Below, piece after piece: positions 39,951 through 49,067 of a stretch of DNA of 64,000 nt. Position 1 is the first letter of the stretch. Each line of letters opens with the position of its first letter. The translations under genes and the position numbers were made by a program. The stretch is taken from contig NZ_JAPFPY010000006.1 of assembly GCF_026240945.1 (NCBI RefSeq), forward strand, positions 1 to 64,000, in the 5' to 3' direction. A model generated the notes under the pieces. The model had not been told where the DNA came from. It did not search any database and saw nothing but the letters and a program-made list of their open reading frames with translations. This DNA is from Mycolicibacterium sp. J2. GTDB taxonomy: Bacteria; Actinomycetota; Actinomycetes; Mycobacteriales; Mycobacteriaceae.

Positions 39951-41096
39951 TCAGCCCGCTTCGCCCTTGTAGACCCGGGTGACACGGCCCCGCGGGCTGG
40001 TGACCACCTCGTAGTTGATGGTGCCGAGCAGGTCGGCCCAGTCCTGGGCCGTGGGTTCGCCGTTGTCCCCCGGGCCGAACAGGATCGCGTCGTCGCCGAC
40101 GGTCACGTCGGTTGCGCCGGGGCCGAGGTCGACCAGGAACTGGTCCATGCAGATCCGGCCCACGTTGCGCCGACGGCGACCGTTGATCAGCACCTCGATC
40201 CGACCGCTCAGCGGCCGGTACACGCCGTCGGCGTAACCGATGGGCAGCAACGCCAGCGTGGTGTCGTGTGGCGCCACCCAGGTGTGCCCGTAGGACACGC
40301 CCTGCCCGGCCGGCACGGAACGCACCAGCGCGACAGGGCATTTCAGCGTCATCGCGGGTCGTAGCCCCATATCGCCGAGCTCAGGGATGGGGCTCTGCCC
40401 GTAGAGCGCGATACCGGGCCGGACCATGTCGTAGGCCAGGTCGTGGCGCGTCATCGCGCCCGGCGAACTGCACAGGTGGGCGATCTCGAAGTCCACTCCG
40501 GCCGCCCGCGCCGCGGCACGCATGGCGTCGAAGCGCTGGGCCTGCCGGTCGGTGGCCTCCGGGTGGGCCGGGTCGTCGCCGTTGGCCAGGTGGCTCATGA
40601 TGCCGCGCAGCCGCAGTGCGCCGTCGGCAGCACCCCTGCCCAGTGCCGTCAGCACCGCGGGCAGGTCCGCCGCGGCCACCCCGTTGCGGGTCATCCCGGT
40701 GTCCACCTTCAAGGTCACCACCGCGGTCACTCCGGTGCGCCGTGCCGCGTCCAGCACGTCCTCGACCTGGGCCGGCGAGGACACCGCGATCTGGACGTCG
40801 GCGGCCACCGCAGGCCCGAAGTCGGTGCCCGGGGTGTGCAGCCAGGACAGGATCGGTGCGCTGATGCCGTCGTGGCGCAGGGCAAGCGCCTCGTCGACGG
40901 TCGCCACTCCGAGCTCTGCGGCGCCCACGGCCAGCGCTGCCCTGGCCACCGGCGTCGCACCGTGCCCGTAGCCGTCGGCCTTGACCACCGCCATCACCTC
41001 GGCGGAACCGGCGTGCTCGCGCAAAACACCCACGTTGTGGGCGACCGCATCGAGATCGATGAGGGCCTGTGCGCCGAGAACATCGGTTGTCTGCAT
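39951..41096 (-). CDS. alr: Alanine racemase
   Basis: 381 residues from ATG 41096 ([10 protein letters not shown]), chosen because mycobacterial Alr proteins start MQTT; the frame is open to 41162 with another ATG at 41105. PLP enzyme making D-alanine for peptidoglycan, the target of D-cycloserine. The PLP lysine is Lys39 in [11 protein letters not shown], and the catalytic Tyr of the second domain is in [11 protein letters not shown]. The barrel is followed by the C-terminal beta domain ([10 protein letters not shown]). First gene of the alr-hydrolase-tsaE-tsaB-rimI-tsaD run. Confidence 0.96.
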   Translation of the reverse strand: MQTTDVLGAQALIDLDAVAHNVGVLREHAGSAEVMAVVKADGYGHGATPVARAALAVGAAELGVATVDEALALRHDGISAPILSWLHTPGTDFGPAVAADVQIAVSSPAQVEDVLDAARRTGVTAVVTLKVDTGMTRNGVAAADLPAVLTALGRGAADGALRLRGIMSHLANGDDPAHPEATDRQAQRFDAMRAAARAAGVDFEIAHLCSSPGAMTRHDLAYDMVRPGIALYGQSPIPELGDMGLRPAMTLKCPVALVRSVPAGQGVSYGHTWVAPHDTTLALLPIGYADGVYRPLSGRIEVLINGRRRRNVGRICMDQFLVDLGPGATDVTVGDDAILFGPGDNGEPTAQDWADLLGTINYEVVTSPRGRVTRVYKGEAG

Positions 41097-41193
41097 CGCC
41101 ACCATTTTCGCATGCCCGCGAACGTGAACCCGTTTGCGGAGACCGCCCGAGACCTCGATCACAAGGGCACGTTCGGCGGCGCACCGTCACAGT

Positions 41194-42576
41194 TCAGTGT
41201 GCGAACGGCTGGACCTCGTCGAAGTGCCCGTTGGGCTTGAGCTCATCGAGATGCCCCAGGGCGGTGATGGTGTCCTCCTTGAGGGCGCGGGCCAGGTCGG
41301 CCGAGAAGCCTTCCCGCACCACCACCCGCAGCACCGTGACGTCCTCGGCGCCCTCGGGCATGGTGTACGCCGGCACCTGCCAGCCGTAGGCCCGCAGCGC
41401 GTGCGACACGTCGAACTCGGTATAGCCCGGGTCGCCCTTGAGCCGGAAACTGACCACCGGGATGGCCGACCCGTCGGTGATCACCTCGAAATGCTCGCTG
41501 GCCCGCAACTGGTCGCCCAGCCACCGCGCGGTCTGCGACAGGCACTGCATCACCTGGGTGTATCCGGCGCGGCCCAATCGCAGGAAGTTGTAGTACTGGC
41601 CCACCACCTGGTTACCGGGCCGGGAGAAGTTCAGGGTGAAGGTCGGCATGTCCCCGCCGAGGTAGTTGACCCGGAACACCAGATCCTCGGGCAGGTGCTC
41701 CTTGTTACGCCACACCACGAATCCGATGCCCGGATAGGTCAGCCCGTACTTGTGACCGCTGACGTTGATCGACACCACCCGCGGCAGCCGGAAATCCCAC
41801 TGCAGGTCAGGATGCAGGAACGGCACCACGAAGCCGCCGCTGGCCGCGTCCACATGCACGGGAACGTCGACCCCACCGTCGGCAGCCAGCTTGTCCAGGG
41901 CGGCGCAGATCTCGGCGATCGGCTCCAACTCGCCGGTGAAGGTGGTGCCCAGGATGCCGACCACGCCGATGGTGTCCTCGTCGACCGCCTCCACCACCTG
42001 CTCGGGCGTGATGACGTAGCGGTCCTGCGCCATCGGCAGGTAACGCGGTTCGACGTCGAAGTACCGGCAGAACTTCTCCCACACCACCTGCACGTTGGAA
42101 CCCAGCACCAGGTTGGGGGTGCGGGTCTTCCAGTCCTTGCCGACCTTGTCCCGCCACCGCCATTTCAGGGCCAATCCGGCCAGCATGACCGCCTCGCTGG
42201 AACCGATGGTGGACACCCCGACCGCGGTGGCCGGATCGTCGTCGCGCAGGTCCTCGGCGTGGAACAGGTCGGCCACCATGGCCACACAGCGCGACTCGAT
42301 GGCGGCGGTGGCCGGGTATTCGTCCTTATCGATCATGTTCTTGTCGAACGTCTCGGCCATCAGCTTGTCGGCCTCGGGTTCCATCCACGTGGTGACGAAG
42401 GTGGCCAGGTTCAGCCGGGAACTGCCGTCGAGCATCAGCTCGTCGTGGATGAAGCGGTAGGCCGCCTCGGCCTCCATCGAGTCGTCGGGCAGCCGCAGCG
42501 ACGGCACCGGGTCGGTGGACAACCGCCCCGTGTAGGCCGGCGAGATGGACGGTCCTGGTGTGTGCCGTGCTGGCAT
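41194..42576 (-). CDS. gadB: Glutamate decarboxylase
   Basis: 460 residues from ATG 42576, with AGAAGGGA seven bases upstream; an ORF open to 42801 overlaps the next gene. PLP-dependent decarboxylation of glutamate to GABA, used in acid tolerance and the GABA shunt. The PLP lysine is Lys276 in NVSGHKYGLTYPG; HVDAASGGFVVPF holds the ring-stacking and Asp contacts. Full length for the family. It lies 11 bp downstream of the NAD(P)HX repair gene, so probably co-transcribed with it. Equivalent to Rv3432c. Confidence 0.95.
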   Translation of the reverse strand: MPARHTPGPSISPAYTGRLSTDPVPSLRLPDDSMEAEAAYRFIHDELMLDGSSRLNLATFVTTWMEPEADKLMAETFDKNMIDKDEYPATAAIESRCVAMVADLFHAEDLRDDDPATAVGVSTIGSSEAVMLAGLALKWRWRDKVGKDWKTRTPNLVLGSNVQVVWEKFCRYFDVEPRYLPMAQDRYVITPEQVVEAVDEDTIGVVGILGTTFTGELEPIAEICAALDKLAADGGVDVPVHVDAASGGFVVPFLHPDLQWDFRLPRVVSINVSGHKYGLTYPGIGFVVWRNKEHLPEDLVFRVNYLGGDMPTFTLNFSRPGNQVVGQYYNFLRLGRAGYTQVMQCLSQTARWLGDQLRASEHFEVITDGSAIPVVSFRLKGDPGYTEFDVSHALRAYGWQVPAYTMPEGAEDVTVLRVVVREGFSADLARALKEDTITALGHLDELKPNGHFDEVQPFAH

Positions 42577-42587
42577 GGGTGTCCCTT

Positions 42588-44039
42588 CTAGAGTTGCGCG
42601 ACGGATGAACGGATATGGGCCAGAATGCCTTCCGCGGAGGTGGGCACCGCACGCGGGCCCGGGTCGGCGGCGGACAGTCCGGCAGCGCGGGCGTGCACGT
42701 ACGCCGCCATCGCGGCGGCCTCCGTCGGCGGCAGGCCGGAAGCCAGCAATGCGCCGATGATCCCGGACAGCACATCGCCGGAACCGGCTGTGGCGGCCCA
42801 CGATTGGCCGGCGGGGTTGAGATAGGTGGTGGCACCATTACTCCCCGTCGCTTCGCTGGTCGCTTCGCTCGCCCCGGGCCCGGCGATGACCGTGACGTTG
42901 CCCTTGAGCAGCACCGTGACGCCGAGTCGCTCGGCCAGTTCCCGTGCGGCGGCCACCCGGTCCGGTCCGACCGGGTGCCCGGCCACTCGTTGATACTCCC
43001 CGGCGTGTGGGGTGAGAACGGTTGGTGCGGAACGGTTTTCCACCAACTCCGGGTGAGCGGCCAGCAATGTCAAACCGTCGGCGTCGACGATGACCGGCAA
43101 GTCGGTGCTCAGCGCGAAACGCAACGCCTCAATGGCGGTCTCGTCGGTGCCCAGCCCCGGCCCGACGACCCAGGATTGCACCCGGCCTGCGGTTTCGGGC
43201 CGGGCCGCGGCGACCACCTCGGGCCAGTGCGTCACGACGTTGGCGGCCGCACTGCCGGCGTAGCGCACCATGCCCGACGTCGCGGCCACAGCCGCACCGG
43301 TGCACAGGATGGCAGCACCCGGATAGGTGGCCGAGCCGGCCAGGATGCCGGTCACACCCTGGGTGTACTTGTCGTCGTGCGGCCCAGGCACCGGCCACCG
43401 GGCGGCGACGTCGGCCGCCTCGAGCTCCCGCACCGCGCTGGGCGGCAAGTCCAGCCCGATGTCGACGAGTTCGACGCGCCCGCATGCGCCGAGCGCGTGC
43501 ACGGGTTTGTAACCGCCGAAGGTCACGGTCAGTGTGGCGCCGACATGGGGCCCGTCGGCGGCACCGGTGTGGACATCGATGCCGCTGGGGATGTCGACGG
43601 CGACCACTGGTGCGGCACTGGCGCCGAACACCGCGGCCGCCTCGGGCCGTAGCGGGCCGCGGCCGGAGATGCCGACCACACCGTCGATCACCAGATCCGT
43701 CGCCGCCGGGATCTGCTCTACGGTGCGTCCGCCGGCCCGGCGGAACGCCGCGAGGGCCGCGGTATGGGTGTGCTGCGGGTTGAGCAGCACGGCGCTGATG
43801 GCGACACCACGGCGGCGCAGGAAGGTGGCCGCCCACAGGGCGTCACCGCCGTTGTCGCCGGAGCCGACCACGGCGCACACCCGACGGCCGGAAACCGCAC
43901 CGCAGCGGGCACGTAACTCGCCCGCGATCGCCGCCGCCAGTCCGTAGGCGGCGCGTCGCATGAGCACACCGTCGGGCAGTGCCGCCAACAGCGGCGCCTC
44001 GGCGGCCCGGATCGCATCTGCGGTGTAATAGTGGCGCAT
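42588..44039 (-). CDS. nnr: Bifunctional NAD(P)HX epimerase / ADP-dependent dehydratase
   Basis: 483 residues. Repairs damaged hydrated NAD(P)H. The N-terminal epimerase (YjeF_N, about 1-210) shows GSGDNGGDALWAATFL and DIPSGIDVHTG. The C-terminal dehydratase (carbohydrate-kinase-like, about 220-483) shows VLTPHAGEYQRV and the ADP-binding AGSGDVLSGIIGALLASG. A short insertion repeated as SEATSEAT lies in the dehydratase and is coded by a 12-base tandem repeat near 42847-42872. Equivalent to Rv3433c, with gadB next to it as in M. tuberculosis. Confidence 0.93.
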   Translation of the reverse strand: MRHYYTADAIRAAEAPLLAALPDGVLMRRAAYGLAAAIAGELRARCGAVSGRRVCAVVGSGDNGGDALWAATFLRRRGVAISAVLLNPQHTHTAALAAFRRAGGRTVEQIPAATDLVIDGVVGISGRGPLRPEAAAVFGASAAPVVAVDIPSGIDVHTGAADGPHVGATLTVTFGGYKPVHALGACGRVELVDIGLDLPPSAVRELEAADVAARWPVPGPHDDKYTQGVTGILAGSATYPGAAILCTGAAVAATSGMVRYAGSAAANVVTHWPEVVAAARPETAGRVQSWVVGPGLGTDETAIEALRFALSTDLPVIVDADGLTLLAAHPELVENRSAPTVLTPHAGEYQRVAGHPVGPDRVAAARELAERLGVTVLLKGNVTVIAGPGASEATSEATGSNGATTYLNPAGQSWAATAGSGDVLSGIIGALLASGLPPTEAAAMAAYVHARAAGLSAADPGPRAVPTSAEGILAHIRSSVAQL

Positions 44040-44150
44040 CGGCTCCCGTCCGCTCGATTTGACCGCGCGCCAACACGTTACGCGTCGCAGCGATCATGCG
44101 GGTCCAATCCCGGCCGCGCGCGTCGCACCGCGGCGCTAGAGTCAGCGCTC

Positions 44151-44525
44151 ATGACGTACGGCTACCAGCCGTTCCCGGCTCCTCCGCCGGTGCCGCGACC
44201 GCGGTCGGGTATCGACCTCGGGGTATCGGTCACCCTGCTGGTACTGACCTATGCCGGCGGGGCCGCGGCCGCCGTGCTCGGCGTGTTCATGATGGCGTTC
44301 ACCGACTACTGCCCACCGGCCACCTGCGATATCGACACCGGCGTGATGAGGGCGATGACGGGCTTCGGTGTGGCGGCACTGGTCGCGCTCGCCGGGACCG
44401 TGGCCACCATCGTGGCACTGGTACGTCGGGCGCGGGGTTGGCCGTGGGCGCTCGGCACGATGGTGGTGTGCGGGGTGGCGTGCGGACTGGCACTGGCCGG
44501 GTATGTCACAGCCGTGGGCGGCTGA
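44151..44525 (+). CDS. Small membrane protein with three predicted helices
   Basis: 124 residues from ATG 44151 (MTYGYQPFPAPPPVP). A short Pro-rich N-terminus is followed by three hydrophobic segments (about 24-48, 66-88 and 96-119). A loop with two cysteines (DYCPPATCDID) lies between helices 1 and 2 and could form an external disulfide. No family recognised; small proteins of this plan are common in mycobacteria and often annotated only as membrane proteins. The stop codon lies inside a 25-bp tandem repeat shared with the convergent GGDEF gene. Confidence 0.72.
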   Translation: MTYGYQPFPAPPPVPRPRSGIDLGVSVTLLVLTYAGGAAAAVLGVFMMAFTDYCPPATCDIDTGVMRAMTGFGVAALVALAGTVATIVALVRRARGWPWALGTMVVCGVACGLALAGYVTAVGG

Positions 44526-44574
44526 TCAGGCACCAGCCGTGGGCGGCTGATCAGGCACCAGCCGTGGGCGGCTG
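44510..44574. repeat. 25-bp tandem repeat (2.6 copies) across two convergent stop codons
   Basis: Unit AGCCGTGGGCGGCTGATCAG plus GCACC, exact at 44510-44534 and 44535-44559, then a 15-base partial copy. Each unit contains TGATCA, that is, a stop on both strands; the two genes end in neighbouring copies. Confidence 0.95.
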
Positions 44575-45684
44575 GGTCGCGAAGACCACCTTGTCACCGC
44601 CGTCGCGTTTCGCCTCGAACATGGCATCGTCGGCGCGGGCGATGAGGTCGCCGAGCAACCCGACCGGATCGTCCCCGGCGGCGAACCGGGCCGCCGATAT
44701 CCCGGTCGCCCCGACGCTGGCGGTGACCGCGAGATCGGTGTGATCGGCCAGCGCCGCGCGCAGTTTCTCCGCCGTCGACTCCGCCTCGCCAAGCGCGACG
44801 AGGTCGACGACGACGAACTCCTCGCCACCCACCCTGGCCACCAGGGCACTGCCGGACACCACCGCTTCCAGCCGCCGGGCGCTGCGGACCAGCACCTCGT
44901 CACCGGCGGCATGCCCGTAGGCGTCGTTGATGCCTTTGAACCGGTCCAGGTCGAGGACGGCCACCAGCACCGTGCGCTCGCCTTTGAGACGACGGCGCAC
45001 CAAGCCGTCGATGTGCATGGACAGCCCGCGGCGATTCAGCAAACCGGTCAACGGGTCGGTGGCGGCCTCGTTGGCATCGGTACGCAACACCCAGATGGCG
45101 AATTGGACGGCCGCGGGCGCGAAAGCCAGCGCGATACCGGCCAGGGCCCTGGCCAGCACCAGGGCGATATCGCCGTGTAACTCGGCCCCGATCCGCACCG
45201 CGACCGCGACCATCGTCAGCACACACCAGAAACTGTGCAGGACAATTATTTTCGGTCCGTCGAAGAACACGATGTAGAACGACACCAAGGTCAACGCACT
45301 CAGCGCAAAACTGCCCGACAGGGCCCGGGTGTCCAAGAGCGACACCAGCAGGATGCCCACGTCGAATCCGACGATGCGCACCCGCGAGAGCAGCCGCGAC
45401 GGCCACGGCGCCAACCACCAAGCCAGCGCACCGGCGAACGTGCACGCCGCGAATGCCAGAGCGGCGGCGCGCGCATACAGCGGTGACGGCGCGACGGCGG
45501 ACAACTGGCTGACCACCACCACGCAGCCGATCACGGCCGCGGCGGCCCCGATCAGCACTCGGATCAAGCCCGACAGCGACCGCTTGGCGAAGTATCCGAC
45601 TTGCCCGTCATAGTCCACAGGCGTGGTCCACCACTGCACCAGCGCATGGCCGACGGCGCGGCGAGCCTTGGCATCTAGCAGCAA
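44551..45684 (-). CDS. Membrane-bound GGDEF diguanylate cyclase
   Basis: 377 residues. The best start is a TTG at 45682-45684 with GAGGG eight bases upstream; no ATG is available nearby. An N-terminal membrane part has about six helices (42-205), followed by a GGDEF domain (about 210-370). It has DPLTGLLNRRG, DLDRFKGINDAYGH and the active signature RVGGEEF. It should make cyclic di-GMP from two GTP. No RxxD inhibitory site is obvious just before GGEEF. The last codons lie within the tandem repeat (ending QPPTAGA). Single gene, so its signal is unknown. Confidence 0.9.
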   Translation of the reverse strand: MLLDAKARRAVGHALVQWWTTPVDYDGQVGYFAKRSLSGLIRVLIGAAAAVIGCVVVVSQLSAVAPSPLYARAAALAFAACTFAGALAWWLAPWPSRLLSRVRIVGFDVGILLVSLLDTRALSGSFALSALTLVSFYIVFFDGPKIIVLHSFWCVLTMVAVAVRIGAELHGDIALVLARALAGIALAFAPAAVQFAIWVLRTDANEAATDPLTGLLNRRGLSMHIDGLVRRRLKGERTVLVAVLDLDRFKGINDAYGHAAGDEVLVRSARRLEAVVSGSALVARVGGEEFVVVDLVALGEAESTAEKLRAALADHTDLAVTASVGATGISAARFAAGDDPVGLLGDLIARADDAMFEAKRDGGDKVVFATQPPTAGA

Positions 45685-45734
45685 CCCGTTGCCCTCACGG
45701 AGTCGACGTCGGCGGACGCCTAAACCTAGAGCAA

Positions 45735-45759
45735 GCCGGCACTTCCCGGAAGAGCCGGC
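45735..45759. terminator. Hairpin after the polyol dehydrogenase gene
   Basis: GCCGGC-AC-TTCC-C-GGAA-GA-GCCGGC, almost fully symmetric. No T-run; possible terminator or processing site. Confidence 0.5.
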
Positions 45760-45765
45760 GCGAGA

Positions 45766-46851
45766 CTAGCCCGCGGCGCCGACGGCGACCGTGCTGGGCT
45801 CGACCGTCACCTTGATGGCCTCGCCCTTCTGCACGATGTCGAAGGCGTCGAGCACGTTGTCGATGGGGATGTGCCGGGTGATGAGGTCTTTGACCGGCAC
45901 CTGACCGGTCGAGATGTACTGCAAGGCGCGCTTGTTGTGGATCGGTGCCGATCCGTTGGCGCCGTGGATGTGCAGCTGGCGGTAGTGCACCACGTTGGAA
46001 TCGCAGGTGATGGTGGGGTTGGTCTTCGGCAGGCCACCGAAGAACGAGATGCGACCGTTGCGGGCCGCCATCGCGATGGCCTGCTCCTGGGTGATGTTGG
46101 CGGCGGTCGCGGTGATGACGACGTCGGCGCCGCGCCCGCCGGTCAGCTCCATGACCCGCTCGACCACGTCGACCTCGGCGCCGTTGATCACCTCGTCCGG
46201 GGAGACCGCGTCGGCCGACATCTGCAGCCGGGCGGCGTTGACGTCCACCAGGTATACGGGTCCGCACTTGTGCACACCGCGGGCGATGCGGATATGCATG
46301 CAGCCGATCGGTCCAGCGCCGAACACCACGACGGTGTCGCCCTCTTCGATGCCGAGCAGATCCTGGGCGTTGATGGCGCAGGCGAACGGCTCGGCCGCCG
46401 AGGCTTCGTCGTATCCGACGTTGTCCGGAATCCGGTTCAGCCCATCGACTTTGAGTACCTGACGCGGCACGATCATGTATTCGGCGAACCCGCCGTCGTA
46501 CTGGTAGCCGATCGATGTCTGGTTCTGACACACCGCCATCCAGCCCTTGCGGCACTCATGGCATTCGCCGCACGGTACGGCGGCGATCACCTGCACGCGG
46601 TCGCCGGGTTGCCACTCGGACCCGTAGGTGGCATTCACGTCGGCGCCGACCTCCACGATCTCACCGGCGACCTCGTGACCGAGGGTGCGCGGCGGCGTCA
46701 GGTTCTGGTGCCCGTTGTGCAGGATCTTGACGTCGGTGCCGCAGGTGGAGCAGTTGCGCACCCGGATCTTGACCTCATCGGGCCCGCATTGCGGTTCCGG
46801 CACGTCCTCCAGGCGGACGTCCTCAGGCGCGTAGTAACGCAGGGCTTTCAT
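45766..46851 (-). CDS. Zinc-dependent polyol/alcohol dehydrogenase (MDR family)
   Basis: 361 residues. Catalytic zinc ligands lie in NCSTCGTD and TLGHEVAG, the structural zinc in CGECHECRKGWMAVC, and the NAD(P) loop is VVFGAGPIGCMH. This is the sorbitol/threonine dehydrogenase branch. It is divergent from a mannitol-type PTS, which would deliver a hexitol phosphate, so oxidation of that phosphate (mannitol 1-phosphate or sorbitol 6-phosphate to fructose 6-phosphate) is the natural role. The true mannitol-1-phosphate dehydrogenase family is different, so this is inference from position. The gap to the PTS holds repeated CTTGCA-type motifs. Confidence 0.85.
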   Translation of the reverse strand: MKALRYYAPEDVRLEDVPEPQCGPDEVKIRVRNCSTCGTDVKILHNGHQNLTPPRTLGHEVAGEIVEVGADVNATYGSEWQPGDRVQVIAAVPCGECHECRKGWMAVCQNQTSIGYQYDGGFAEYMIVPRQVLKVDGLNRIPDNVGYDEASAAEPFACAINAQDLLGIEEGDTVVVFGAGPIGCMHIRIARGVHKCGPVYLVDVNAARLQMSADAVSPDEVINGAEVDVVERVMELTGGRGADVVITATAANITQEQAIAMAARNGRISFFGGLPKTNPTITCDSNVVHYRQLHIHGANGSAPIHNKRALQYISTGQVPVKDLITRHIPIDNVLDAFDIVQKGEAIKVTVEPSTVAVGAAG

Positions 46852-46932
46852 GACGGTCCTCCTGTGTCGGGGGTTACATGCTGACCCGACTCTACCGGAA
46901 AACGGTCATAACTCCACACATTTTTGTGCCCA

Positions 46933-46987
46933 CTTGCGTCTGATTGCTTGCAATCATGCCCGGTTGTGCGGTTAACTTGCAGTCATG
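46933..46987. promoter_or_regulatory. Candidate operator repeats in the divergent PTS/dehydrogenase promoter
   Basis: CTTGCAATCATG (46947-46958) and CTTGCAGTCATG (46976-46987) are direct repeats 29 bp apart; a weaker third copy, CTTGCGTCTGAT, starts at 46933. They are likely sites for the DeoR regulator encoded at 49068. Confidence 0.5.
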
Positions 46988-47038
46988 TGACCGGCGTCAC
47001 CACGCGTCGGCAGGCACCGAGACAACCCGGAGGTCACC

Positions 47039-49036
47039 ATGTCCCTGGTCGAAACCCCTGCAGCGCCGTCCGGCGGGGCACCACGCGGCGGCGCCCGCGT
47101 GCGGGTGCAGAAACTGGGCACCGCTCTGTCGAACATGGTCATGCCGAATATCGGCGCATTCATCGCGTGGGGCTTGATCACCGCCCTGTTCATCAAGGCC
47201 GGCTGGCTCACGGGCATCTTCCACAACCTGCAGGATCCCAGTGGCTGGGTCGCGAAGATCGGCGGTTGGGGCGACTTCGACGGCGCCGGGATCGTCGGCC
47301 CCATGATCACCTACCTGCTGCCGATCCTGATCGGCTACACCGGCGGGCGGATGGTGCACGGCAACCGCGGTGCGGTGGTGGGCGCGATCGCCACCATGGG
47401 CGTGGTCACCGGCGCCGACGTGCCGATGTTCATGGGCGCGATGATCATGGGCCCGCTCGGCGGCTACTGCATGAAGCGGCTGGATGCATTGTGGGAGGGC
47501 AAGATCCGGCCCGGCTTCGAGATGCTGGTGGACAACTTCTCGGCCGGCATCCTCGGGCTGGTGTTGGCCGTCTTCGGGTTCTTCGGCATCGGACCGATCG
47601 TCGAGGCGTTCACCAAGGGTGCGGGCAACGCGGTGAACTTCCTGGTCGACAACGACCTGCTGCCGCTCACCTCGATCCTCATCGAGCCGGCGAAGGTGCT
47701 GTTCCTCAACAACGCCATCAACCACGGCGTGCTGACTCCGCTGGGCACCACGCAGGCGTTGGAAACCGGCAAGTCGATCCTGTTTCTGCTGGAGACCAAC
47801 CCCGGGCCCGGCCTCGGTGTGCTGTTGGCGTTCATGTTCTTCGGCCGGGGCGCGGCCCGTGCCTCTGCCCCGGGCGCGGCGATCATCCAGTTCTTCGGCG
47901 GGATCCACGAGATCTACTTCCCTTACGTGCTGATGAAGCCGAAGCTGATCGCGGCCACCATCCTCGGCGGTATGACCGGCGTCTTCATCAATGTGCTGTT
48001 CGGTTCGGGGCTGCGGGCCCCGGCCGCGCCCGGGTCGATCATCGCGATCTACGCCCAGACGCCGGGCAGCAGCTTCCTCGGCGTGACGCTCGCCGTGGCA
48101 GCCTCGACCGCGGTGTCCTTCGCCGTGGCGGCCCTGCTGCTCAAGACCGACCGCAGCACCGACGAGCCGGATCTGGCCGCCGCGACCGCCGAGATGGAGG
48201 CCCTCAAGGGCAAACGCTCCAGCGTGGCGTCCGCATTGACCGGTGCCGACCCCGGCCGGATCAGCAGCATCGTCTTCGCCTGCGACGCAGGGATGGGATC
48301 CTCGGCGATGGGCGCCTCGGTATTGCGCAAGAAGGTGCAGGCGGCGGGCTTCGGGGACGTCAAGGTGACCAACCAATCGATCGCCAACCTGACCGACACC
48401 TACGGGCTGGTGGTCACCCACCGCGACCTGACCGACCGCGCCCGGCAGCGCACCGCCTCGGCCATCCACGTATCGGTCGACGATTTCATGAGCACGCCGC
48501 GCTACGACGAGATCGTCGAGCTGCTGCAGCAGACCAACGGGACGGCCACCACCACTCCAGCGACCACCGCCGCCGCGGAGAAGCCCGACGAGCCCACCGA
48601 GACCGGTGCCGACGTTTTCGGGCTCGAGTCGATCGTGCTCGACGGTTCGGCCGGCAACGCCCACGACGCCATCACCGAGGCCGGGCAGTTGCTGGTGGCG
48701 GCCGGGGCGGTGGACCCGTCCTATGTCGATGCCATGCACGAGCGGGAGAAGTCGGTATCCACCTACATGGGTAACGGCCTGGCCATCCCGCACGGGACCA
48801 ACGAGGCCAAGGGCGCCATCCGCAAGACCGGGATCTCCTTCGTCCGCTATCCCGAGCCGATCGACTGGAACGGCAAGCCCGCCGAGTTCGTGGTCGGTAT
48901 CGCCGGCGCGGGTGATGACCACATGGCCCTGCTCACCCGGATCGCGCATGTGTTCCTGGACAAGGAGCAGGTGGCCCGGCTCCGTGCGGCCGGCACCGCC
49001 GAGGAGGTACGCGCCGTCCTGGGCGCGGGCGCCTAG
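47039..49036 (+). CDS. mtlA: Mannitol-type PTS permease EIICBA
   Basis: 665 residues, a fusion of three PTS parts. The membrane EIIC domain (about 25-370) carries the GGIHEIYF substrate motif with Glu291. EIIB (about 405-500) carries the phosphocysteine Cys415 in FACDAGMGSSAMG. EIIA (about 525-665) carries the phosphohistidine His585 in GLAIPHGTNEA. It imports and phosphorylates mannitol (or a related hexitol) using phosphate from PEP through EI and HPr, which are not in this window. PTS genes are uncommon in mycobacteria and mostly confined to fast growers. It is divergent from the polyol dehydrogenase and followed by a DeoR regulator. Confidence 0.94.
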   Translation: MSLVETPAAPSGGAPRGGARVRVQKLGTALSNMVMPNIGAFIAWGLITALFIKAGWLTGIFHNLQDPSGWVAKIGGWGDFDGAGIVGPMITYLLPILIGYTGGRMVHGNRGAVVGAIATMGVVTGADVPMFMGAMIMGPLGGYCMKRLDALWEGKIRPGFEMLVDNFSAGILGLVLAVFGFFGIGPIVEAFTKGAGNAVNFLVDNDLLPLTSILIEPAKVLFLNNAINHGVLTPLGTTQALETGKSILFLLETNPGPGLGVLLAFMFFGRGAARASAPGAAIIQFFGGIHEIYFPYVLMKPKLIAATILGGMTGVFINVLFGSGLRAPAAPGSIIAIYAQTPGSSFLGVTLAVAASTAVSFAVAALLLKTDRSTDEPDLAAATAEMEALKGKRSSVASALTGADPGRISSIVFACDAGMGSSAMGASVLRKKVQAAGFGDVKVTNQSIANLTDTYGLVVTHRDLTDRARQRTASAIHVSVDDFMSTPRYDEIVELLQQTNGTATTTPATTAAAEKPDEPTETGADVFGLESIVLDGSAGNAHDAITEAGQLLVAAGAVDPSYVDAMHEREKSVSTYMGNGLAIPHGTNEAKGAIRKTGISFVRYPEPIDWNGKPAEFVVGIAGAGDDHMALLTRIAHVFLDKEQVARLRAAGTAEEVRAVLGAGA

Positions 49037-49067
49037 GTGCTGGCCAGGCTCCCGCTCTCCGATCAGA

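Noticed and set aside
42577..42801. N-terminal extension of glutamate decarboxylase
   Set aside because: It overlaps the nnr coding region, is Arg-rich, and the ATG at 42576 has a good ribosome-binding site.
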